5,627 nucleotides of DNA from the NCBI GenBank assembly GCA_030832695.1, contig JAURIP010000109.1, positions 1-5,627 of the forward strand. The letters are read 5' to 3'. Under the pieces are notes generated by a model. It did not search any database. It was not told where the DNA came from and saw only the letters and a program-made list of their open reading frames with translations. Made by a program: the position numbers and the translations under genes. The DNA comes from Sediminibacterium sp. GTDB lineage: Bacteria; Bacteroidota; Bacteroidia; Chitinophagales; Chitinophagaceae. Below are positions 1 through 5,617 of this stretch, in pieces (position 1 is the first letter of the stretch; the number at the start of each line of letters is the position of its first letter).

Positions 1-611
1 GAATTAAAGACTGGCTGATTGAAACTAACCGTTCTTCCTTTAAAATGTTGCCATAAAAAAGGCATTTTATTAACTGGCAGATTGATTGCATCATACTTAG
101 TGGCACTTGCTAAACTATTCATTTGAAAAGGAAGTATACTTGTAAATACCTTCTTCCCTTGGGCAAATCCCCCTTCCCATTTTACTAGCACCTCCTTATC
201 AATATTATCCGAAACAATTTCCGCCATATTCGAGATTGATGCTTCGACCCAATGAACATTCGGCTTTAATTTGGCAGCAGTAATGATATAATTATAAAAG
301 TCAATACTTTGTATCATTTTGTAAGAAAAAGGGGTTGTAGCTAATTCTTTTGAAAAAGAACCCGCATGAATTGAAATGGCATCCCAACGATGCTGCACCA
401 AGGATTCAAATTCATTATCACCAATTTCCCAAAAACACCAGGTACGATCATTGGTTTTTTCCAATGATTGATCAATCACTAAAATTTTCTTATTGGATAA
501 AATAGGGGAAGCTAATAGGTAATGCAATAAAGATAAACCAGCACCTCCGGCACCAGCGATAATATAATCATAGCTTGGCGCAGTAGGAAGCGATGGATTT
601 GCATGACTCAT
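1..611 (-). CDS. crtY: Lycopene beta-cyclase CrtY, N-terminal part (runs off the left edge)
   Basis: This gene has no stop codon inside the window; about 203 codons are readable, roughly half of a usual CrtY of 370-400 residues. The enzyme converts lycopene to beta-carotene by closing both end rings at the membrane. The sequence shows an N-terminal dinucleotide-binding fold with GAGGAG at residues 20-25 and an acidic residue (D47) closing the second strand. It also shows the cyclase block NDRTWCFWE at 54-62, YKMIQSIDFY at 97-106, and QHFKG at 188-192 near the cut. The ATG at 611 is six bases after the crtZ stop, so the gene is the last visible member of the operon. No Shine-Dalgarno is seen. 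Family assignment is strong from these motifs. The C-terminal half, including the rest of the catalytic region, cannot be judged, nor can whether more genes follow. Confidence 0.9.
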   Translation of the reverse strand, partial: MSHANPSLPTAPSYDYIIAGAGGAGLSLLHYLLASPILSNKKILVIDQSLEKTNDRTWCFWEIGDNEFESLVQHRWDAISIHAGSFSKELATTPFSYKMIQSIDFYNYIITAAKLKPNVHWVEASISNMAEIVSDNIDKEVLVKWEGGFAQGKKVFTSILPFQMNSLASATKYDAINLPVNKMPFLWQHFKGRTVSFNQPVFN

Positions 612-617
612 AAATAA

Positions 618-1088
618 TTATCCATTATTTTGAATTGCTTCGTCGCGTTTAACCTTATCCCAATATTTTTTTGCAACAAACAACATGCCAAAGCTTTCGC
701 TTTCGTGTTTTTCTAAATGCTTATGATGCATTTTGTGCGCCCAACGCAAAACCTTGATATAACGAATATTAGAGCGGGTAAACCATTTGATACGTTGGTG
801 AATGATTACCTCATGAACTACAAAATAAGCAAAGCCATACATCGCTACCCCAGCTCCTAAGCCCGCCAACCACGGTATATTTTTAAAAGTGCCAAAAAAT
901 ATACAAAGCATACTTGGAATCGCAAAAATTAAAAAGAACGCATCATTTTTTTCCAATATATGGCCAGTTGGTTGGTGATGGTCCTCATGTAATACCCATA
1001 AAAATCCATGCATGACATACTTATGCGTCAACCATGTAATTCCTTCCATTACTAAAAATGTCAATAACATTACAAATAAAAAAATCAT
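618..1088 (-). CDS. crtZ: Beta-carotene hydroxylase CrtZ (non-haem di-iron membrane hydroxylase)
   Basis: This 156-residue protein belongs to the fatty acid hydroxylase/sterol desaturase superfamily and matches bacterial CrtZ in length. CrtZ hydroxylates C3 and C3' of beta-carotene to give beta-cryptoxanthin and then zeaxanthin, using two irons and O2 in the inner membrane. The iron-ligand histidine clusters are all present: H22-x4-H27, H34-x2-HH (34, 37, 38), H92-x4-H97, and H118-x2-HH (118, 121, 122). Hydrophobic stretches lie at about 1-20, 51-67 and 72-92. The C-terminus is basic and ends in a short polar tail. The ATG at 1088 is 11 bases after the idi stop, and crtY starts 6 bases after the crtZ stop, so it sits deep in the operon. 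A ketolase (CrtW) is less likely because those proteins are about 240 residues with different histidine spacing. Substrate specificity is inferred from context. Confidence 0.93.
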   Translation of the reverse strand: MIFLFVMLLTFLVMEGITWLTHKYVMHGFLWVLHEDHHQPTGHILEKNDAFFLIFAIPSMLCIFFGTFKNIPWLAGLGAGVAMYGFAYFVVHEVIIHQRIKWFTRSNIRYIKVLRWAHKMHHKHLEKHESESFGMLFVAKKYWDKVKRDEAIQNNG

Positions 1089-1099
1089 AAAAATATATT

Positions 1100-1627
1100 T
1101 TAACTTAATAAAGAATTAGACTGATACCATGCAACCACTTTTGGAAAAGCAATTTTGAACCATACGGTGTACTTTTCGGGATGTGACTGTAAGTTAGCTT
1201 CTACTTCCTCTATACTTTGATACACAAAATTAGCTACTTCTAAATGATTAGGACGCACTTCATCATCATAATTTCCAATAAAAACATGATCGAACTCGTA
1301 TTCGTTTAAATTATCAGGTAATTCTGCCTGATATATAAAATCAAAAGCTTTAGAAACCTTTGTGGTAATACCCATTTCCTCCATCAACCTTCTTGCAACC
1401 GCATTTTCCAATGTTTCCCCTGGTCGTGGGTGGCTACAACAAGTATTGGTCCACAAGCCAGCACTATGATACTTGGTTAATGCCCTTTGTTGTAATAACA
1501 TTTTACCCTGTGGATTAAATAAAAAAATACTAAAAGCACGATGAAGAATAGGTTGCTTATGTGCTTCCATTTTTTCCATTACGCCAATTTCGCAATCTTC
1601 CTTATCTACTAATATAACTTGCTCCAC
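1100..1627 (-). CDS. idi: Isopentenyl-diphosphate delta-isomerase, type I (Nudix fold)
   Basis: A cytosolic enzyme that interconverts IPP and DMAPP, setting the C5 balance for isoprenoid chain growth. The protein has 175 residues, close to the 182 of E. coli Idi. Aligning by eye with E. coli Idi, metal ligands are H23, H29, H66, E109 and E111, and the catalytic cysteine is C64 in TNTCCSHP. E111 matches the second catalytic residue (E116 in E. coli). A Nudix-like box follows at about 70-86 (GE...A..R...EE.G). The start is GTG at 1627, directly preceded by an in-frame TAA, so no longer start exists. The next Met (17) would remove the family-typical N-terminal segment VILVD, which supports GTG. 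The gene lies between crtB (12-base gap) and crtZ (11-base gap), tying precursor balance to pigment synthesis. No Shine-Dalgarno is visible. Confidence 0.95.
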   Translation of the reverse strand: MEQVILVDKEDCEIGVMEKMEAHKQPILHRAFSIFLFNPQGKMLLQQRALTKYHSAGLWTNTCCSHPRPGETLENAVARRLMEEMGITTKVSKAFDFIYQAELPDNLNEYEFDHVFIGNYDDEVRPNHLEVANFVYQSIEEVEANLQSHPEKYTVWFKIAFPKVVAWYQSNSLLS

Positions 1628-1639
1628 TTATTGAATTAT

Positions 1640-2482
1640 TTAAAATAAATTTAATTGACTACGAATACTTGCCTTGGCTAAAATGAAAATTTTTCCATAA
1701 TCAGGAATTCTAATTCTTGTTTTCAAAATTGAATGCGGGTGTACTTTTTTTATTTTTTTAAATAAAGAATAGTAATATTTAAAAGCGACATATACCCCAA
1801 AACGCGCTTTTAATGGCAACTGCTTAATACCAGCAAGGGCCATAGAAAAATCATTTTGGATATCTTCCTCAATTTTATCTTTGTCTGATTGTGAAAAATT
1901 AGAAAAATCACAATTAGGAAAATACATTCTATCCAAACCTTCAAAATCTGCTTTGATATCTCTTAAAAAATTAACTTTTTGAAATGCTGCTCCCAAACTT
2001 TTTGCCGACGGCTTTAACTCCTCAAATTGCGCTTGATTGCCCTCGCAAAATATATACAAACACATTAAGCCAACCACTTCAGCACTACCATAGATATAAG
2101 TGTTATAGGTTTGATCATCATAATGCTGTTTAGATAAATCCATCTCCATACTCAATAAAAATGCATCTAACAAGGCAGGATCAATTTTATATTTATTAAA
2201 AGTTAATTGAAATCTATGTAAAATAGGATTCATACTAATCCCCTGTGATAAAGCCTGATAAGTATCTATTTTAAATTGTTTTAAAAGGGCAACTTTATCA
2301 TAATCATGAAAAGTATCTACAATTTCATCTGCAAATCGTACAAAGCCGTAAATATCGAATATAGGTTGTCTCAAATCCTTATGCAATAGCTTTATCGCAG
2401 AAGAAAAGCTTGAACTATACATTAAGGTTGTATACTTACTACTATAGGCAGTAGCTTCATCATACAATTTTAAAGTAGACAT
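1640..2482 (-). CDS. crtB: 15-cis-phytoene synthase CrtB
   Basis: This 280-residue protein belongs to the squalene/phytoene synthase (trans-isoprenyl diphosphate synthase, head-to-head) family. It joins two GGPP molecules through prephytoene diphosphate to give 15-cis-phytoene, the first committed carotenoid step. The two Mg-diphosphate aspartate motifs are visible: D52-E-I-V-D56 in RFADEIVD, and D175-I-K-A-D179 in NFLRDIKAD. The conserved segment Y-x-Y-G-S-A-E-V-V-G (129-138) corresponds to the YCRSAGTVG-like block. Length fits bacterial CrtB (about 280-310). It follows crtI by 5 bases and precedes idi by 12, in the same operon. Squalene or dehydrosqualene synthase (HpnC/HpnD/CrtM) is an alternative by fold, but the adjacent crtI and downstream crtZ and crtY point firmly to phytoene. 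The ATG at 2482 gives the MST N-terminus also seen in three neighbours. Confidence 0.95.
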   Translation of the reverse strand: MSTLKLYDEATAYSSKYTTLMYSSSFSSAIKLLHKDLRQPIFDIYGFVRFADEIVDTFHDYDKVALLKQFKIDTYQALSQGISMNPILHRFQLTFNKYKIDPALLDAFLLSMEMDLSKQHYDDQTYNTYIYGSAEVVGLMCLYIFCEGNQAQFEELKPSAKSLGAAFQKVNFLRDIKADFEGLDRMYFPNCDFSNFSQSDKDKIEEDIQNDFSMALAGIKQLPLKARFGVYVAFKYYYSLFKKIKKVHPHSILKTRIRIPDYGKIFILAKASIRSQLNLF

Positions 2483-2487
2483 AATTG

Positions 2488-3993
2488 TTATAGTTTATTA
2501 TATTGTTTGCATATTAAATTTGCCACTACCTCTCCGCTAATTAAACTTGGCGGCACTCCTGGACCTGGAACCGTTAATTGTCCGGTGTAATATAAGTTTT
2601 TTATTTTTTTACTTTTACAACTTGGCTTTAAAAATGCGGTTTGTAGTAAAGTATTTGCCAAGCCGTAAGCATTCCCTTTAAATGAATGATAGTCATTTTT
2701 AAAATCAGCCACAGCATAGGATCTTTTGTAAATAATAGCATCTTTGATAGATTGACCCCATTTTTTTTCCAATCGATCCATTAAAATATCGAAATATTTT
2801 TCCCGAATTTCGGCTGTATCCCCTTCCAACCCAGCCGCAATTGGTATCAATAAAAATAAATTTTCACAACCTACTGGCGCTAGGCTAGTATCCGTAACAG
2901 AAGGCACACTTGCATAAAATAATGGGTTAGATGGCCACATGGGGTTATTATATATTTCATTTCCATGTACTGAAAAATCGGTGTCAAAAAAAAGTGAGTG
3001 ATGGGTAACCCCATTTAACTTTTTATTCAAACCCACATAAAACAATAATGAACTTGGGGCCAATACCCTACTGTCCCAATATTTTTTTGAATAGGATTGG
3101 TATTTCTTTTCTAATAAATTGGTCTCTATATGATGGTAATCGCCAGCGCCAATTAATACATCAAAGGAATAACTATTTTCAACACCCGTATTATTAACAC
3201 TTGTAACCACTTTATTCGCAGTACCATTTTCTACCACCACATGCATCACTTCCTCCCCTAGTTTAAATTCCACCCCCAATGATTTGGCTACTTTGACCAT
3301 ACCATCCACAATACTATACATGCCAAATTCGGGATACCAAGTGCCCCCTTTTATATCTGCATAATTCATTAAACTATAAAGGGCAGGTGTATTTTCGGGA
3401 AGCGCTCCTAGGAATAACACAGGAAATTCCATTAAAAATTGAATATAGGGATGCTTAAAGTAACGGGCAATATGCGTTTTCATGGACTGAAATACATCCA
3501 ACTTAAAAACCCCTTTAATTAATTCATAATCAATAAACTCAGTAATCGATATACTTGGTTGGTAAACTAATTTACCAACACCCACTTCATATTTGTATTT
3601 TGCTTCTGCTAAAAATAAATCTAAGGCATTAGCCGCACCGGGCTCAATGGATTCAAATAAATTTTTTAAGGCCTCATAATTCGCAGGTAAATCCCAAGTT
3701 GCCTTTTCAAAATAAACACGATAGGAAGGGTCTAATCTTTGTAATTGATAAAAATCCGAAACTTTTTTTCCAAAGGAACCAAAATACTTTTCAAACACAT
3801 CAGGCATCCAATACCAACTTGGTCCCATATCAAATGTGAAACCTTCTGCTTCAAATTTTCTTGCGCGACCGCCGGGCATTTCATTTTTTTCAACGATAGT
3901 TACAGACCAACCTTTTTTTGCTAAAAAAGAAGCAGCAGATAAGCCAGCAAAACCGGCACCGATCACTAATGCTTTATTGGAATGTGTACTCAT
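2488..3993 (-). CDS. crtI: Phytoene desaturase CrtI
   Basis: A 501-residue FAD-dependent carotenoid desaturase/isomerase of the amine oxidase-like CrtI family, normal length for the family. CrtI introduces double bonds into phytoene to give all-trans lycopene at the membrane. The N-terminus has the FAD-binding Rossmann motif G12-A-G14-F-A-G17 with E35 ending the second strand, followed by PGGRA at 40-44 and FDMGPSWYW at 54-62. The C-terminus carries the CrtI signature region at about 468-492 (YYTGQ, PGPGVPPS, then a GEVVA helix) that closes the FAD site. The ATG at 3993 is required, because the next internal Met lies after the Rossmann motif. The gene begins 3 bases after the sigma factor stop (TAATAAATG) and ends 5 bases before crtB. 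CrtI relatives such as CrtD (hydroxyneurosporene desaturase) or CrtN are possible by family, but position next to crtB favours phytoene desaturation. The number of desaturation steps cannot be read. Confidence 0.95.
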   Translation of the reverse strand: MSTHSNKALVIGAGFAGLSAASFLAKKGWSVTIVEKNEMPGGRARKFEAEGFTFDMGPSWYWMPDVFEKYFGSFGKKVSDFYQLQRLDPSYRVYFEKATWDLPANYEALKNLFESIEPGAANALDLFLAEAKYKYEVGVGKLVYQPSISITEFIDYELIKGVFKLDVFQSMKTHIARYFKHPYIQFLMEFPVLFLGALPENTPALYSLMNYADIKGGTWYPEFGMYSIVDGMVKVAKSLGVEFKLGEEVMHVVVENGTANKVVTSVNNTGVENSYSFDVLIGAGDYHHIETNLLEKKYQSYSKKYWDSRVLAPSSLLFYVGLNKKLNGVTHHSLFFDTDFSVHGNEIYNNPMWPSNPLFYASVPSVTDTSLAPVGCENLFLLIPIAAGLEGDTAEIREKYFDILMDRLEKKWGQSIKDAIIYKRSYAVADFKNDYHSFKGNAYGLANTLLQTAFLKPSCKSKKIKNLYYTGQLTVPGPGVPPSLISGEVVANLICKQYNKL

Positions 3994-3996
3994 TTA

Positions 3997-4497
3997 TTAA
4001 TATCGCTCAATTTTTTGTTTTAAAATTTTTCGTGCAAAATGTATCCTACTTTTTATTGTACCAAGTGGTTCATTTAATGCATCTGAAATTTCATTGTATT
4101 TATAGCCTTCAAAATACAAAATAAATGGCGTTCTAAATAAATCAGGTAAATCATAAATCATTTTATTTACCTCTTTTAAATTTAAATTGGTGACCCCGTC
4201 GTTTAACACTTTAACCCTTGTTTGATCAATCAAAAAATCATTGGGACTATTATCCAAAACAGTCGCTTGTTTGGCCTTACGACGATAATCATTGATGAAT
4301 ATATTACGCATGATTGTATACAACCATGCTTTTATATTGGTTCCCACATTATATTTATCCTTGTTGGATAATGCCCTATAAAGGGTATCCTGAAATAAAT
4401 CCTTCGCTGATTCGTGGTCCTTTGTCAAATTGATAGCAAAAGGCTTTAAAAAATCAGCATTTTCAGTAAGTAAGAGCGTAAATTCTGCCGTAGACAT
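3997..4497 (-). CDS. ECF-type RNA polymerase sigma-70 family sigma factor
   Basis: A 166-residue group 4 (extracytoplasmic function) sigma factor made only of the sigma2 and sigma4 regions. Sigma2 covers about 12-75, with the core-binding and -10 segments in DLFQDTLYRAL (33-43) and the WLYTIMRN helix (58-65) followed by YRR. A linker at 76-108 is followed by sigma4 at about 109-163, whose helix-turn-helix spans roughly 132-158 and contains the typical GTIKSRI. It is the first gene of the crt operon, 3 bases ahead of crtI, and starts 200 bases after the carH-like stop. No anti-sigma gene is next to it in the window, so control may be through its own transcription by the upstream regulator. By analogy with LitS, the ECF sigma factor paired with LitR (a CarH relative) in Streptomyces, it may direct light-induced transcription of this operon or of other genes; that is inference. 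The family call is firm, the regulon unknown. Confidence 0.9.
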   Translation of the reverse strand: MSTAEFTLLLTENADFLKPFAINLTKDHESAKDLFQDTLYRALSNKDKYNVGTNIKAWLYTIMRNIFINDYRRKAKQATVLDNSPNDFLIDQTRVKVLNDGVTNLNLKEVNKMIYDLPDLFRTPFILYFEGYKYNEISDALNEPLGTIKSRIHFARKILKQKIERY

Positions 4498-4504
4498 AAA
4501 ATAA

Positions 4505-4534
4505 TGTTTAACTTTTAGAAGGCAAAGCTAAACA
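4505..4534. promoter_or_regulatory. Imperfect inverted repeat just upstream of the sigma gene (candidate operator)
   Basis: Plus-strand arms TGTTTAACTTT (4505-4515) and AAAGCTAAACA (4524-4534) are complementary at 10 of 11 positions around an 8-base centre. The repeat ends 8 bases before the sigma ATG and covers the possible -7 box. It could be an operator site for the CarH-like regulator, sharing TGTTTA/TAAACA half-sites with two other repeats in the window, or a small hairpin in the leader RNA if transcription starts further upstream. Confidence 0.4.
4523..4530 (-). promoter_or_regulatory. Possible Bacteroidota -7 promoter element for the sigma-crt operon
   Basis: On the minus strand this reads TAGCTTTG, an exact fit to the TAnnTTTG -7 consensus of the primary sigma factor of Bacteroidota. 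It would place the transcript start around 4515, giving a leader of about 20 bases. A good TTTG -33 element at the usual 19-20 base spacing is missing, so this is weak evidence on its own. A promoter lacking a -33 box might depend on an alternative sigma factor or activator. Confidence 0.3.
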
Positions 4535-4555
4535 AAGAAATGAGTTAAAAGGGTA

Positions 4556-4591
4556 TTTTGTTTAATTATTTTTAAAAAATATTAAACAAAA
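4556..4591. promoter_or_regulatory. Perfect 11-base inverted repeat upstream of the sigma gene (candidate operator)
   Basis: Arms TTTTGTTTAAT (4556-4566) and ATTAAACAAAA (4581-4591) are exact reverse complements with a 14-base A/T centre that is itself partly symmetrical (TTTTT/AAAAA at 4569-4578). The overall 36-base footprint and 14-base spacer equal those of the repeat upstream of the carH-like gene. The half-site TTGTTTA/TAAACAA is shared, although its orientation within the repeat is reversed. Just upstream of the presumed promoter, it is a candidate binding site for the CarH-like protein. Confidence 0.45.
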
Positions 4592-4632
4592 AATTAATTA
4601 CTTGATCATTATCCTCATTATATATATAATAT

Positions 4633-4653
4633 TATTAATATTTAATATTAATA
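4633..4653. repeat. Perfect all-A/T palindrome in the carH-sigma gap
   Basis: Arms TATTAATATT (4633-4642) and AATATTAATA (4644-4653) are exact reverse complements around a single T, inside a 33-base block with no G or C (4621-4653). It is 44 bases past the carH-like stop. The stem is A/T only with no clean T tract, so it is a poor intrinsic terminator. An UP-like or nucleoid-protein site, or a chance product of AT-rich sequence, are all possible. Confidence 0.3.
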
Positions 4654-4697
4654 GATTTTATTGAAACTATTTAGGTATGAAAACAGCATTTTAGTAT

Positions 4698-5576
4698 TTA
4701 CATAGACTGGATAACCTGAACAACCTCTGATAAACTTGTTTTGACATTAATATTGTCGGTCATCTTGCCTTTATATTCCTTTATTGTCTGACCTGAAAGC
4801 AATACCGGTGTTGCATTGGTCATTTGACCTAACTGGGTAATAAAACGGTCTAATTTAAACACTTTAGAAGGGGAAGTTATATGACAAAATATATATTCTG
4901 GTTTCTTAATGGCATTTAAAAAAGCAAGATCTCTCAAAGGGACATTAGCTCCCAAATAATGCACGTAAACTCCTTGATTTTTTAATAAAAAATAGACCAA
5001 TAACAATCCTATTTCATGGAATTCCCCCTCAGGCATAAATAAAATTACATTCCTATCTTGATTTAAAACAGCGGGAAGCTTCTCGATCCCTAAAATTAGT
5101 TTTTGTCTGAGTAAATTCGTTGCCAAATGCTCCTGTGCTGGATTTACATGATTAGTCATCCATAAAACACCTACTCTTTCTAAAAAAGGAAAAATAATTT
5201 CAATGATTGTTTTTTCAACCCCTCTTTGCCCAATATAAATATCTAATTGCTTTTCAAAGGAGCTCATGTTTAAGGAAACCATTTCCTTAATTAACCCATT
5301 GATCACCCTTTCCTTTACTGCATCTAATTGATTCAATGAAAGAATTTTTTCTTCCATTTGCTCCGGAGTCATTTTATCAATATGAGAAATTTTAAACCCA
5401 TATTTATTTAGTAAGGAAACGTTTAAAATAATTTTTAACTCTTCGGCATTATAGGTGCGAATATTGGTATCCGTACGCAAGGGCTGTAAAAAACGATAGC
5501 GCTGCTCCCATATACGAATGGTATGGGCTTTAATCCCAGAAACCTGTTCTAAATCCTTAATGGAGTATGTTGACAT
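4698..5576 (-). CDS. carH: CarH/LitR-like MerR-family regulator with cobalamin-binding light-sensor domain
   Basis: This 292-residue protein is close in length to Thermus thermophilus CarH (about 285). An N-terminal MerR winged helix-turn-helix spans about 3-70, with the recognition region AHTIRIWEQRY at 17-27 and the wing around 33-43. A four-helix bundle (about 85-165) carries W139-x9-E149-H150, the W-x9-E-H motif that cups the adenosyl group of AdoCbl in CarH. A Rossmann-like B12-binding domain (about 174-290) has E185-F-H187-E-I-G190, the E-x-H-x-x-G motif whose His is the lower axial cobalt ligand, then LGANVP (208-213) and LLSGQ (259-263). In known CarH proteins AdoCbl builds a DNA-bound tetramer in the dark, and light breaks the Co-C bond and releases DNA. 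A similar role in repressing this crt locus is inferred. The residue after W139 is Met, where Thermus CarH has the light-state ligand H132. The gene has its own upstream inverted repeat. The symbol rests on motif likeness. Confidence 0.88.
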   Translation of the reverse strand: MSTYSIKDLEQVSGIKAHTIRIWEQRYRFLQPLRTDTNIRTYNAEELKIILNVSLLNKYGFKISHIDKMTPEQMEEKILSLNQLDAVKERVINGLIKEMVSLNMSSFEKQLDIYIGQRGVEKTIIEIIFPFLERVGVLWMTNHVNPAQEHLATNLLRQKLILGIEKLPAVLNQDRNVILFMPEGEFHEIGLLLVYFLLKNQGVYVHYLGANVPLRDLAFLNAIKKPEYIFCHITSPSKVFKLDRFITQLGQMTNATPVLLSGQTIKEYKGKMTDNINVKTSLSEVVQVIQSM

Positions 5577-5581
5577 ACTAA

Positions 5582-5617
5582 ATAAACAATGATTTTCAAA
5601 AATTGTTCATTGTTTAT
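5582..5617. promoter_or_regulatory. Perfect 11-base inverted repeat just upstream of the carH-like gene (candidate autoregulatory operator)
   Basis: Arms ATAAACAATGA (5582-5592) and TCATTGTTTAT (5607-5617) are exact reverse complements separated by 14 bases, starting 6 bases before the regulator's ATG. The right arm also overlaps a short tandem repeat, ATTGTTC then ATTGTTT (5602-5615). MerR-family CarA/CarH operators contain ACA/TGT-bearing repeats, and the TnnACA pattern is met here by TAAACA. This suggests that the regulator controls its own gene, or a divergent neighbour beyond the right edge. No clear -7/-33 promoter could be placed in the 51 bases available. Confidence 0.5.

Larger units (their letters stand above)
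4498..4697 (-). promoter_or_regulatory. Intergenic control region between the carH-like gene and the sigma-crt operon
   Basis: This is the only sizeable non-coding gap in the window (200 bases) and is far more AT-rich than the flanking genes. Since the six downstream genes are nearly abutting, their main promoter should lie here. It contains two inverted repeats with TGTTTA/TAAACA half-sites near the sigma gene, a possible -7 element, and an all-AT palindrome nearer the regulator gene. No GC-rich hairpin followed by a T run is present after the carH-like stop, so readthrough from that gene cannot be excluded. I see no credible small gene or RNA gene in it. Confidence 0.65.

Noticed and set aside
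618..1088. Carotenoid ketolase (CrtW) or fatty acid desaturase in place of CrtZ
   Set aside because: The protein is only 156 residues, and its histidine cluster spacing matches CrtZ hydroxylases rather than longer ketolases or desaturases.
3918..4124. A 68-codon open frame on the plus strand across the sigma-crtI junction
   Set aside because: It lies antisense to two well-supported genes, its protein is low-complexity and hydrophobic with no family resemblance, and it is explained as a shadow of the real frames.
4606..4620. Two TCATTA copies 9 bases apart as a regulatory direct repeat
   Set aside because: The repeat is six bases long in very AT-rich DNA, does not recur at the carH start at this spacing, and is easily explained by chance.
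4621..4697. Intrinsic terminator after the carH-like gene
   Set aside because: The only strong symmetry has an A/T-only stem and no following T tract; no GC-bearing hairpin is present.
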